From the NCBI GenBank assembly GCA_051881615.1, contig JBJEQF010000013.1, positions 62,001 through 126,000 on the forward strand: DNA of 64,000 nt, written 5' to 3'. Source of the stretch: CAMFTQ01 sp051881615 (lineage in GTDB: Bacteria > Bacillota > Clostridia > Oscillospirales > Acutalibacteraceae). The position numbers and the translations under genes are program-made. Of the stretch, positions 16,373 to 24,806 are shown in pieces (position 1 is the stretch's first letter; every line of letters begins with the position of its first letter). Under the pieces are notes generated by a model, which saw only the letters and a program-made list of their open reading frames with translations, did no database searches and was not told the origin of the DNA.

Positions 16373-16995
16373 CAGACACCTCCGATTTCACTTTTATTAT
16401 TTATCAGGGCAAATATTTCATTCACCTTTTCTTCTGTCTGCCTTAAATCGCCGTTATTTTCTATTATGATATCGCTTTGCGATATGTAATATTCATCTTG
16501 CTTTTGCACGTTAATTCTCTGCATAGCCTGCGCTTTTGTTATGTTGTCACGGCTCATTATGCGGCTTATCCTGTTTTCTGTACTGCTTATAACTGCAACG
16601 GTAATATCGCACAGCACGTCACCGCTGCTCTCAAACAGCACAGGAGCGTCAAATATTATTATTTCAAAGCCTTTATCCGCATATTCCTTTATTCTTTTAA
16701 TTGCAAGCATATAAATAAAAGGGTGCGTAAGGCTGTTTAAAAGCTCAACTGTTTTCTGTGACACAAACGCTTTTTCGGCTAATTTTTGTCTGTTTAATGT
16801 GCCGTCTGCGTTTAGTATGTCACAGCCGAACTGCGCTGACAGGGCTTTCAGACAGGGGCTGTCTTTTTCTGTGATTTCTCTTGACAAAGCGTCTGCGTCA
16901 ACAACGGCACAGCCTTTTTGTATAAGCATATTTGCAACTGTGCTTTTGCCCGAACCCGTTGAGCCTGTCAGACCTACTATTTTAAACGTTCTCAA
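16372..16995 (-). CDS. coaE: Dephospho-CoA kinase
   Basis: 207 residues; phosphorylates dephospho-CoA in the last step of CoA synthesis. P-loop GLTGSTGSGKST (8-19), VVDADALSREI with the conserved Asp, IIFDAPVLFES and the lid Arg in RISRIMSRDN. The start is TTG 16995 behind GAGGTGA, inside the end of tsaC (14-bp overlap). Confidence 0.95.
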   Translation of the reverse strand: MRTFKIVGLTGSTGSGKSTVANMLIQKGCAVVDADALSREITEKDSPCLKALSAQFGCDILNADGTLNRQKLAEKAFVSQKTVELLNSLTHPFIYMLAIKRIKEYADKGFEIIIFDAPVLFESSGDVLCDITVAVISSTENRISRIMSRDNITKAQAMQRINVQKQDEYYISQSDIIIENNGDLRQTEEKVNEIFALINNKSEIGGV

Positions 16996-18010
16996 GGCTT
17001 ATCACCTCAAATCCTGCGGCACGAATAAGTCGGTTATACACAGCCATTCCTACTCCGTCTGTGTCGGGACAGCGGGCATAGACCGTTTTTATTTCTGTGC
17101 TTTTGTCAATTTGCCTTAGTGCCTCAAAGAGCATATGCGCCTGCTGTGACAAATCACCTTTACTGCCCATATCAAAGGTCTTAACCGCAAGCTTTGGTAT
17201 ATCCTCTGTATAGCACAAAGCGGCTGTTTTATCGTCTGCGTTTTTGTTGACATAATCAATATAACTGCTGCCCTTTACTATAATCACATTTGCCTTTGGC
17301 GAATAGTGCTTATATTTCATACCGGGACTTGATGCCTTGCAGTTTTCATTTAACTTGTGAAAAACTGCGTCGTCAACCTCAACCTCGCCTATAGTGCTTT
17401 GCAGCTGTTCAAGTGTAATTCCGCCCGGACGCAAAAGACGAGGCTTTTCTGTCGCAAGCGTTATGACTGTGCTTTCAAGTCCCACCTGACATACTCCGCC
17501 GTCAATTACTGCGTCAATCCTGCCCGACAAATCGCTCATAACGTGCAAAGCCGTTGTCGGACTCGGACTGCCCGATAAATTGGCAGACGGTGCGGCAATA
17601 GGTGTTTTTGCTGCTTTGATAAGCTCTCTTGCCACAGGGTGTGACGGACAGCGTATTGCAACTGTGTCAAGTCCTGCGCTGACCTCAATAGGTATTCTGT
17701 CTGACTTCGGCATAATAATCGTAAGCGGCCCCGGCCAGAATTTTTCTGCAAGAATTTTTGCCTTTTCGGGAAAATCCGACACAAGGCTGTACCTTTTTAT
17801 CTCGCTTATGTCGCTTATGTGAACTATAAGCGGATTATCCATAGGACGTCCCTTTGCCTTGAATATCTTAGCCACTGCAACGCCGTTTAGTGCGTCTGCG
17901 CCCAGTCCGTAAACGGTTTCTGTCGGCATACCGACAAGACCGCCGTTTTTGATTATCTGTGCTGCTTTTTCTATTTCTTTTTTACTATCGTTTAATAATA
18001 ATGTATTCAT
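16982..18010 (-). CDS. tsaC: Threonylcarbamoyl-AMP synthase (TsaC/Sua5/YwlC)
   Basis: 342 residues. Makes threonylcarbamoyl-AMP for t6A37 of tRNAs. The YrdC domain (1-200) has GGLVGMPTETVYGLGADA, KGRPMDNPLIVHI and SANLSGSPSPT. A C-terminal Sua5 domain (about 205-342) makes it the longer Sua5-type enzyme, as in Bacillus YwlC. It follows prfA by four bases; prmC, which often sits between them, is absent here. Confidence 0.95.
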   Translation of the reverse strand: MNTLLLNDSKKEIEKAAQIIKNGGLVGMPTETVYGLGADALNGVAVAKIFKAKGRPMDNPLIVHISDISEIKRYSLVSDFPEKAKILAEKFWPGPLTIIMPKSDRIPIEVSAGLDTVAIRCPSHPVARELIKAAKTPIAAPSANLSGSPSPTTALHVMSDLSGRIDAVIDGGVCQVGLESTVITLATEKPRLLRPGGITLEQLQSTIGEVEVDDAVFHKLNENCKASSPGMKYKHYSPKANVIIVKGSSYIDYVNKNADDKTAALCYTEDIPKLAVKTFDMGSKGDLSQQAHMLFEALRQIDKSTEIKTVYARCPDTDGVGMAVYNRLIRAAGFEVISLENV

Positions 18011-18014
18011 ATTC

Positions 18015-19091
18015 TCAGCTTTCCATACTCGTCTTTAGCTTTTCCGCTCTGTCGGCTGCTATGAGTGCGTCTATTATTTCGCCCATATTTCCGTTTAAAA
18101 TATCGTCTATACGATAAAGCGTTAGTCCTATTCTGTGGTCGGTAACCCGTCCCTGCGGATAGTTATAGGTGCGTATTCTCTCGCTTCTGTCGCCTGTGCC
18201 TACCTGTGATTTTCGCTCGGCGGCGATTGAGCTTGCCTGCTCGTCACGCTTTGCCTGCAAAAGACGGCTTTTAAGCACCTTCATAGCCTTGTCCTTGTTT
18301 TTATACTGGCTTCGCTCGTCCTGACATTCAACAACAACGCCTGTGGGCAAGTGAGTAATTCTGATAGCGCTTTCTGTTTTGTTGATGTGCTGACCGCCTG
18401 CGCCGCTGCTTCGGAATGTGTCTATCTGTAAATCGGCAGGATTTATTTCAAGCTCTACATCCTGTGCTTCGGGCAGTACGGCAACCGTTACCGTTGACGT
18501 GTGTATTCTGCCCTGACTTTCTGTTTCGGGTACTCGCTGAACACGGTGAACGCCGCTTTCAAACTTAAAGCGTGAATATGCGCCCTCGCCGTTTATCATA
18601 AAGGATATTTCCTTATATCCGCCAAGCTCTGTTTCGTTTGCGTTTACAAGCTCTGTTTTATAACCGCAGCTTTCGGCATACATTGTATACATACGGTACA
18701 AAACGGCACAGAAAAGTGCGGCTTCTTCTCCGCCTGCGCCTCCTCTGATTTCTACAATTACGTTTCTCTCATCGTTTTCGTCCTTTGGCAGAAGAAGAAT
18801 TTTAAGCTCCTCTGAAAGTGCTTCTATGCTTTCCTTAGCCTGTGACAGCTCCTCTGACGCCATTTCCTTCAGCTCTGCGTCTGACTGTGAGTCATCAAGA
18901 ATTTCAAGTGCCTCTGCCATACTCTGCTGTACGCTTTTGTACTCTCTGTATTTCTGCACAAGCTGTTCTATCGACTTTATTTCTTTCATTATCTTCTGAA
19001 ACTCGTCTGCGTTTGATGCAACAGACGGGTCATAAAGCTTTGTGCTTAGCTCTGTATATCTTTTATCAAAAATTTCTATTTTTTCAAACAT
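18015..19091 (-). CDS. prfA: Peptide chain release factor 1
   Basis: 358 residues, standard length. Recognises UAA and UAG. The GGQ motif lies in RSSGAGGQHINKTESA and the stop-codon-reading region is in the preceding domain around SRFKFESGVHRVQRVPETE, consistent with RF1. Located between DUF951 and tsaC in the operon. Confidence 0.97.
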   Translation of the reverse strand: MFEKIEIFDKRYTELSTKLYDPSVASNADEFQKIMKEIKSIEQLVQKYREYKSVQQSMAEALEILDDSQSDAELKEMASEELSQAKESIEALSEELKILLLPKDENDERNVIVEIRGGAGGEEAALFCAVLYRMYTMYAESCGYKTELVNANETELGGYKEISFMINGEGAYSRFKFESGVHRVQRVPETESQGRIHTSTVTVAVLPEAQDVELEINPADLQIDTFRSSGAGGQHINKTESAIRITHLPTGVVVECQDERSQYKNKDKAMKVLKSRLLQAKRDEQASSIAAERKSQVGTGDRSERIRTYNYPQGRVTDHRIGLTLYRIDDILNGNMGEIIDALIAADRAEKLKTSMES

Positions 19092-19137
19092 AATCCTCGT
19101 CCTTTGCTGTTTTATTTACTGATAAAAGCTAAAACAG

Positions 19138-19317
19138 CTAATGGCGGATAACCTTTTTTATATTCTTTTCAATCTTGCCCCTTGGCACCATTACCTCGTG
19201 AGAGCAGCCGTTACAGCGGATTTTGAAGTCCATTCCCACACGCAGAACGGTAAAGCTCTTGCTGCCACAGGGATGCTGCTTTTTCATTTCGATAACATCG
19301 CCGACCATAACGTCCAT
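19138..19317 (-). CDS. DUF951 family small zinc-binding protein (59 aa)
   Basis: A 59-codon gene starting at ATG 19317 behind AAGGAGGAG. It matches the DUF951/YyzM pattern: VGDVIEMKKQHPCGS, then FTVLRVGMDFKIRC, GCSHEVMVPRGKIEK. Cys18 and the CNGC pair (about 35-38) are conserved in the family and suggest a zinc site. The family sits near rpsF-ssb-rpsR or ychF in Bacilli and near translation genes in Clostridia; function is unknown. Here it lies between hflX and prfA in the same operon. Confidence 0.9.
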   Translation of the reverse strand: MDVMVGDVIEMKKQHPCGSKSFTVLRVGMDFKIRCNGCSHEVMVPRGKIEKNIKKVIRH

Positions 19318-19360
19318 ATTGCTCCTCCTTTTTGCTTATCTTATAATTATACCACAAAGG

Positions 19361-20611
19361 TCATTCTTTGCAATAGTTTTTCACTCTGCTATACATCTGC
19401 TCGTCAACTACAGCCGTAACCTCTATGCCGTTTGGTGCGTACTCCTCTGAAATGAGCGTACAGTTTTTTCTGATTTCTGCACAAAGCCCTGCCTTGTCAA
19501 ACGGTATAAGCAATGTCACACGCTTAACTCTGACAGGCAGATTATCCTCAATAGCTTCAAGCAGCTTGTCTATACCCTTGCCGTTTTTTGCACTTATCCT
19601 GACAGCGTTGCCGATTTGTACTATATTATCAAGGTCAGGCACTAAGTCGCATTTGTTGAGAACAGGTATAATCGGCTTGTCAACACAGCCTAAGTCAGAC
19701 AGCAGTTCTCTTGTGACATTAAGGTGAAGCTGTGCTTCGTCGCTTGATGCGTCGCACACGTTTATAATTATATCTGCCTGCGCCGCCTCTTCAAGAGTTG
19801 AGCGAAACGCATCTACAAGGTGGTGCGGAAGTCTTCTGACAAGTCCTACAGTATCAATCAGCATAACCGTTACACCGTTTGGCAGCTTTAACGCTCTTGA
19901 CGTGGGGTCAAGCGTTGCAAACAGCTTGTTTTCGGCAAGCACTCCTGCCTGAGTTAAATAATTCATAAGTGTTGACTTGCCTGCGTTTGTGTAGCCGACT
20001 ATGGCGGCTGTTATTACTCCGTCCTTTTCTCTGCGGCGGCGCAGCTGTTCTCTGTGCTGTATTACGTCCTTGAGCTGTTCCTTGAGCGTTTCCATTTTTC
20101 TTCTTATATGTCTTTTGTCTGTTTCAAGCTTTGACTCACCCGGTCCTCTTGTGCCGATACCGCCGCCCAGACGTGACAGCTCTGTTCCCTTGCCTGTAAG
20201 TCGTGGGAGCATATATTTAAGCTGTGCAAGCTCAACCTGCAGCTTGCCCTCTCTTGACCTTGCTCTGAGGGCGAAAATGTCAAGAATAAGCATAGTTCTG
20301 TCGATTACACGCACGTCTGTTTCCGCTTCGATATTTCTTATCTGCGTAGGCGACAGCTCACAGTCAAAGATAAGCAGATCAATTTCCTGCTGAGCGCATA
20401 AATCCTTTATCTCCTGCAGCTTGCCTGTGCCTACATACGTTGCTGTTTCGGGGCGGTCGAGCTTTTGCGTTACGGCTGCTACCGTTTCGGCTCCTGCACT
20501 TTTTGCAAGCTCAAACAGCTCGTCAAGCGAGCTTTCTGCGTCATATTCGCCTGTATCTACACTGACAAGCAGTGCCCTTGTTACCTTTTCTTCATTACTT
20601 TTAAGCTCCAT
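19361..20611 (-). CDS. hflX: Ribosome-associated GTPase HflX
   Basis: 416 residues. HflX binds and splits stalled 70S ribosomes. The N-terminal HflX domain contains ATYVGTGKLQEIKDL and LSPTQIRNIE; a basic linker GIGTRGPGESKLETDKRHIRRK (two blocks) leads into the G domain with GYTNAGKST (G1), DTVGLVRRLP (G3) and NKCD (G4). ATG 20611 was chosen over a TTG at 20629. First gene of the operon to the aminopeptidase. Confidence 0.95.
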   Translation of the reverse strand: MELKSNEEKVTRALLVSVDTGEYDAESSLDELFELAKSAGAETVAAVTQKLDRPETATYVGTGKLQEIKDLCAQQEIDLLIFDCELSPTQIRNIEAETDVRVIDRTMLILDIFALRARSREGKLQVELAQLKYMLPRLTGKGTELSRLGGGIGTRGPGESKLETDKRHIRRKMETLKEQLKDVIQHREQLRRRREKDGVITAAIVGYTNAGKSTLMNYLTQAGVLAENKLFATLDPTSRALKLPNGVTVMLIDTVGLVRRLPHHLVDAFRSTLEEAAQADIIINVCDASSDEAQLHLNVTRELLSDLGCVDKPIIPVLNKCDLVPDLDNIVQIGNAVRISAKNGKGIDKLLEAIEDNLPVRVKRVTLLIPFDKAGLCAEIRKNCTLISEEYAPNGIEVTAVVDEQMYSRVKNYCKE

Positions 20612-20678
20612 ATATTCAAAACCCTTCAAAATTTCTAAAAATTTGCTAAAACCTATTTTAATTATATCTCATATGTAG

Positions 20679-20705
20679 TATAATATAGATTAACAAATTT
20701 GTAAA
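20679..20705 (+). promoter_or_regulatory. nadB -10 box with adjoining palindrome
   Basis: TATAAT (20679-20684) followed at once by the near-palindrome TTAACAAATTTGTAAA (20690-20705), which would cover the transcription start. The -35 is weak. A repressor site for NAD synthesis genes is plausible; the regulator is not identified. Confidence 0.4.
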
Positions 20706-20737
20706 CTGCTGCAAATAATATTACAGAGGTAATTGTT

Positions 20738-22207
20738 ATGAAAAAACAATATGACGTTGTAATTGTTGGTACAGGTGTAGCCGGACTTTACGGCGCACTT
20801 CAATTTGATGAAAGCGTTGACGTTTTGCTGTTGTCAAAAAGAGAGCTTACGCTGTCAAACAGCTCGCTTGCTCAGGGCGGTGTTGCCTGTGTTCTTGACA
20901 AGGACGCAGACGATTACAAGCTGCACATCGCCGACACGCTGATTGCAGGCAAATATAAGAATAATCTGTCTGCCGTTGAAAAGCTTGTAACAGAGGGTCC
21001 CGATGATGTTCTGCGCCTTAAGGATATGGGCGTTGACTTTGACAGGGACAAGTTCGGCAGACTGCTTGCTACGCTTGAGGCAGGACATTCACGTCACAGA
21101 ATTGTCCATCACAAGGACTCAACAGGCAAGGAAATTGTTGATACTCTGCTGAATGTTGTGTCAGAGAAAAAGAACATCACAATATGCGACAACACGCTTG
21201 TATATGCGCTTGATAAGGTAGAAAACGGCTTTTACATATCGGCACTTAAAGACGGTGAAAATATCCAGATCGGCGCAAATTACTGTCTGCTCGCAACGGG
21301 CGGTATCGGCAGAGTTTACAAGTACACAACTAACTCTGCAATAGCTACAGGCGACGGAATTGCGCTTGCTCATCTGCTCGGTGCTAAAATCAGTCACCTG
21401 TCACGTGTTCAGTTCCACCCGACTGCCTTTGCTTCGCAGAACAACAGAGAGCGATTTCTGATAAGCGAGGCTGTTCGTGGAGAGGGCGCAGTACTGCTCA
21501 ACTGCAAGGGAGAACGATTTGCCTTTAATTATGACGAAAGAGGAGAGCTTGCCCCTCGTGACGTAGTGTCAAACGCAATTATGCTTGAATCGATAAAAAC
21601 AGGCAGTGAGGATTTTTACCTTGACATCACGCACAAGGATCCCGATTTTGTCAGAGAACGCTTCCCTATGATTTACGCAAAATGCCTTGAACAAGGCATT
21701 GATATTACAAAGGACAGAATACCTGTGTTTCCTTGCCAGCATTACCTTATGGGCGGTATTCAGGTTGATTTGAATGCAGAAACAACTATTGACGGTCTGT
21801 ACGCCGCAGGTGAATGCTCGCACACAGGTGTTCACGGCGCAAACCGCCTTGCAAGCAACTCGCTTTTAGAGGCACTTGTATTCTCACGCAGGGCGGCAAA
21901 TGACATTTCAGAAAAAATAGCAAAATACGGAAAGCGTACCTTAGGCAAAGCACCATCGCTTCAAAGCGTTGAGGGCAAAAAGCTACCATCGGGCATAAGG
22001 ACTAAAATAAGAGAAATTATGCAGGACACGTACTTTGTAATTCCTAAGCACGAAAAGGCTGAGGAAAGCTATAATCAGGTTGACAAGCTTCTGACTGACC
22101 TTATCACACAGAAATATGAGATAAACGCCGACTTTGTTGAGGCTCGCAGTCTTGCAATAGTTGCAGGCATTATTCTTGAAGAATTTAAGGAGGGCATAAA
22201 CCTATGA
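20738..22207 (+). CDS. nadB: L-aspartate oxidase
   Basis: 489 residues; FAD enzyme oxidising L-aspartate to iminoaspartate, the first step of de novo NAD synthesis. The FAD Rossmann motif is VIVGTGVAGLYGAL (residues 8-21); SSLAQGGVAC, the catalytic-region HRIVHHKDSTGKEIV, RVQFHPTAF, and CQHYLMGGIQVD with GLYAAGECSHTGVHGANRLASNSLLE are all present. Length is slightly below the E. coli enzyme. Overlaps nadC by four bases. The partner nadA is not nearby. Confidence 0.95.
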   Translation: MKKQYDVVIVGTGVAGLYGALQFDESVDVLLLSKRELTLSNSSLAQGGVACVLDKDADDYKLHIADTLIAGKYKNNLSAVEKLVTEGPDDVLRLKDMGVDFDRDKFGRLLATLEAGHSRHRIVHHKDSTGKEIVDTLLNVVSEKKNITICDNTLVYALDKVENGFYISALKDGENIQIGANYCLLATGGIGRVYKYTTNSAIATGDGIALAHLLGAKISHLSRVQFHPTAFASQNNRERFLISEAVRGEGAVLLNCKGERFAFNYDERGELAPRDVVSNAIMLESIKTGSEDFYLDITHKDPDFVRERFPMIYAKCLEQGIDITKDRIPVFPCQHYLMGGIQVDLNAETTIDGLYAAGECSHTGVHGANRLASNSLLEALVFSRRAANDISEKIAKYGKRTLGKAPSLQSVEGKKLPSGIRTKIREIMQDTYFVIPKHEKAEESYNQVDKLLTDLITQKYEINADFVEARSLAIVAGIILEEFKEGINL

Positions 22208-23043
22208 TGTTAAATCAGTTTTACGTTGACGATATTATCAAAACAGCGCTCTTAGAGGACATAAACTATATTGACACCACTACAGATTATCTGATTGATG
22301 AAAATCAACAGGACAGCGCAAAATTCCTTGCAAAGGCTGACGGTGTGCTGTGCGGAATAGATATTGCGCTCAGAGTTTTTGAGCTTTTACAGCCCGATTA
22401 CAAGGCAGAGGTTTACAAGCACGACGGCGATATAATCAAAAAAGGTGACATAATCGCAAGAGTAACGGCAAAAACAAGAACGCTTTTAAAGGGTGAACGC
22501 ACAGCGCTTAACCTTTTACAGCATTTAAGCGGAGTTGCAACTGCAACAAACGAAGCCGTAAAGCTCGTAGAGGGTACAAAGGCGTCTATTGCAGATACAA
22601 GAAAAACTCTGCCGGGACTTCGTGCCTTGCAGAAATATGCGGTAACGGTAGGCGGCGGCAAAAATCACCGCTTTAACCTGTCAGATGCCGCAATGCTAAA
22701 GGACAACCACATTGACGCAGGCGGCGGAATTACAAACGCTGTTAAAAAGCTGAAAGAAAAATTAGGTCATATGGTGAAAATCGAGCTTGAGGTTCGCAAC
22801 CTTGACGAACTCAGAGAGGCTCTTGACGCAAGGGTTGACGTAATTATGCTTGACAATATGAGTCCTGAGCTTATGGCACAGGCTGTAAAAATCACAGACG
22901 GCAGAGCCTTGCTTGAAGCAAGCGGCGGCATAACGGCAGAAACTATAAGAGAGGTTGCAAAAAGCGGAGTTGACATTATTTCAATGGGCGCTGTAACGCA
23001 CTCTGTAAAGGCGTTTGATATATCGCTTAAAATTGAAAAGTGA
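22204..23043 (+). CDS. nadC: Nicotinate-nucleotide pyrophosphorylase (carboxylating)
   Basis: 279 residues; converts quinolinate and PRPP to nicotinate mononucleotide. Motifs: ERTALNLLQHLSGVAT, DTRKTLPGLR, KYAVTVGGGKNHRFNLSD, DNHIDAGGGI, and EVRNLDEL. The ATG overlaps the nadB stop (ATGA) with AAGGAGGG at the right distance. Confidence 0.96.
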   Translation: MMLNQFYVDDIIKTALLEDINYIDTTTDYLIDENQQDSAKFLAKADGVLCGIDIALRVFELLQPDYKAEVYKHDGDIIKKGDIIARVTAKTRTLLKGERTALNLLQHLSGVATATNEAVKLVEGTKASIADTRKTLPGLRALQKYAVTVGGGKNHRFNLSDAAMLKDNHIDAGGGITNAVKKLKEKLGHMVKIELEVRNLDELREALDARVDVIMLDNMSPELMAQAVKITDGRALLEASGGITAETIREVAKSGVDIISMGAVTHSVKAFDISLKIEK

Positions 23044-23081
23044 TAATTTTGCTTAGCGTTTTGTATTATACAGAAAAAATA

Positions 23082-23113
23082 ACAGGCAGGAAGAATCCTG
23101 CCTGTGTTTTTTT
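23082..23113. terminator. Bidirectional terminator between nadC and accA
   Basis: ACAGGCAGGA / TCCTGCCTGT perfect 10-bp stem with 4-nt loop; T runs on both strands. Confidence 0.9.
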
Positions 23114-23130
23114 ACATAAATTTATAAATA

Positions 23131-23931
23131 TCAATCAAGTCTGATACTGCTTATATCACTGCCCATTTTTCTGAAACGGCTGTAACGTGCTTCTGTCAGC
23201 TCTGCTTCTGATAATGCGCTGTTTTTCTCAAAGGTTCTGGCAATAAGGAGCTTTAGGCTTTCAAACATTTTCCGGTCGTCTGCCTTTGGTTCTCTGATAA
23301 TTCTTTCTATAACCCCCAGCTTGAATAAATCCTGAGAGGTTAACTTTAAGCAATTTGCCGCCTCTGCCGCCTTTGTGTTATCCTTCCACAAAATGCTTGC
23401 ACAGCCTTCGGGGGAAATTACAGAATATACAGAGTTTTCAAGCATCCACACCTCGTCTGCAACTGCAAGACCGAGTGCGCCGCCGCTGCCGCCCTCACCG
23501 ATTAAAATAGAAAGAATAGGTGTTTTAAGCGTCATCATTTCCATCAGGTTTTCTGCTATGGCAAGTCCCTGTCCTCTCTCCTCTGCGCCGATTCCGCAAA
23601 AGGCTCCGCTTGTATCAACAAGGCACAGCACAGGGCGGTTAAACTTTTCTGCCTGCTTCATAAGCCTGAGTGCTTTTCTGTAGCCCTCGGGGTGAGCAGA
23701 GCCGAAGTTTCGCTCCATTCTTTCCTTTGTGTTTCTGCCCTTTTCAAGTCCTATTACTGTAACGGGAGTATCATAAAGCTTTGCGATACCGCCGATAACT
23801 GCCTTGTCATCGCCGAAACGTCTGTCACCGTGAAGCTCAATAAAGCTGTCGCCGAAAAGACGTGTAATATAATCAACAGAGGTAAGTCTGTTTGCGTCAC
23901 GTGCGGCGCATACCTTTTCAAATGCAGTCAT
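23131..23931 (-). CDS. accA: Acetyl-CoA carboxylase carboxyltransferase alpha subunit
   Basis: 266 residues; with AccD it moves CO2 from biotin to acetyl-CoA, giving malonyl-CoA. Motifs include FIELHGDRRFGDDKAVIGG, RNFGSAHPEGYRKALRLM, DTSGAFCGIGAEERGQG and the GEGGSGGALGLA oxyanion loop, then SPEGCASILWKD. The N-terminal extension of the E. coli enzyme is missing, as usual in Firmicutes. Its ATG overlaps the accD stop. Last gene of the fatty-acid operon. Confidence 0.96.
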   Translation of the reverse strand: MTAFEKVCAARDANRLTSVDYITRLFGDSFIELHGDRRFGDDKAVIGGIAKLYDTPVTVIGLEKGRNTKERMERNFGSAHPEGYRKALRLMKQAEKFNRPVLCLVDTSGAFCGIGAEERGQGLAIAENLMEMMTLKTPILSILIGEGGSGGALGLAVADEVWMLENSVYSVISPEGCASILWKDNTKAAEAANCLKLTSQDLFKLGVIERIIREPKADDRKMFESLKLLIARTFEKNSALSEAELTEARYSRFRKMGSDISSIRLD

Positions 23932-24803
23932 TATTGCGCCTCCTTTGTATACATATGCAGATTAAGAATCTGAACTATAGTCTTTTTAAGCTCGTGACGA
24001 GGTACAACTGCGTCAATAAATCCCTTTTCAAGCACAAATTCTGCTGTCTGAAATCCCTTGGGCAGCTTCTGACGGATAGTCTGTTCTATTACTCTCGGAC
24101 CTGCAAAGCCGACTAAAGCCTCAGGCTCTGCTAAAATAATATCGCCCTCCATAGCAAACGATGCAGTAACACCGCCTGTTGTCGGGTCTGTCAGAACAGT
24201 TATATATAAAAGTCCTGCGTCACTGTGTCTTTTTACTGCGCCTGAGGTTTTTGCCATCTGCATAAGCGACAGAATACCCTCCTGCATTCTTGCGCCGCCC
24301 GATACTGTGCAGACAACAATCGGCAGTCTGTGATGCGTTGCATATTCAAAGGCACGTGTTATTTTCTCGCCTGTAACAGTACCCATACTGCCCATCATAA
24401 AGTCGGGGTTCATAACACAAAGCACTGTTTCTATTGAGTCAAGCTTTGCCGTTCCGCAGATAACAGAGTCTTTTTCTCCGCTTTTTTGTCTTGCAATTCT
24501 CAGCTTTTTGTCATATTCGGGGAAATTAAGGAAATTTTTTGTCTGCATATCGGCGTCCATTTCTTCAAATGTACCCTTGTCAACAAGCAAATCAATTCTT
24601 TCTCTTGCGCTTAAACGGAAATTATGACTGCATTTTGGGCAGACGTGGCTGTTTTCCTCCATATCTGTTGTGAGAAGCATTGTACCGCAGGCGGGACATT
24701 TTATCCACATTGACTCAGGAACATACGGTTGACGTTCCTGCTGTGACTTTACGCTTTGTCCCTCAAGGTCGTTTTTCGGCTTTAAAAATGTAAATAAATC
24801 CAT
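23931..24803 (-). CDS. accD: Acetyl-CoA carboxylase carboxyltransferase beta subunit
   Basis: 290 residues. An N-terminal four-Cys zinc ribbon (Cys36, 39, 55, 58) precedes the crotonase-fold carboxyltransferase domain with FMMGSMGTVTGEK, CTVSGGARMQEG, LTDPTTGGVTASFAM and the C-terminal GPRVIEQT. Partner of AccA, encoded next to it. Confidence 0.96.
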   Translation of the reverse strand: MDLFTFLKPKNDLEGQSVKSQQERQPYVPESMWIKCPACGTMLLTTDMEENSHVCPKCSHNFRLSARERIDLLVDKGTFEEMDADMQTKNFLNFPEYDKKLRIARQKSGEKDSVICGTAKLDSIETVLCVMNPDFMMGSMGTVTGEKITRAFEYATHHRLPIVVCTVSGGARMQEGILSLMQMAKTSGAVKRHSDAGLLYITVLTDPTTGGVTASFAMEGDIILAEPEALVGFAGPRVIEQTIRQKLPKGFQTAEFVLEKGFIDAVVPRHELKKTIVQILNLHMYTKEAQ

Positions 24804-24806
24804 TTT

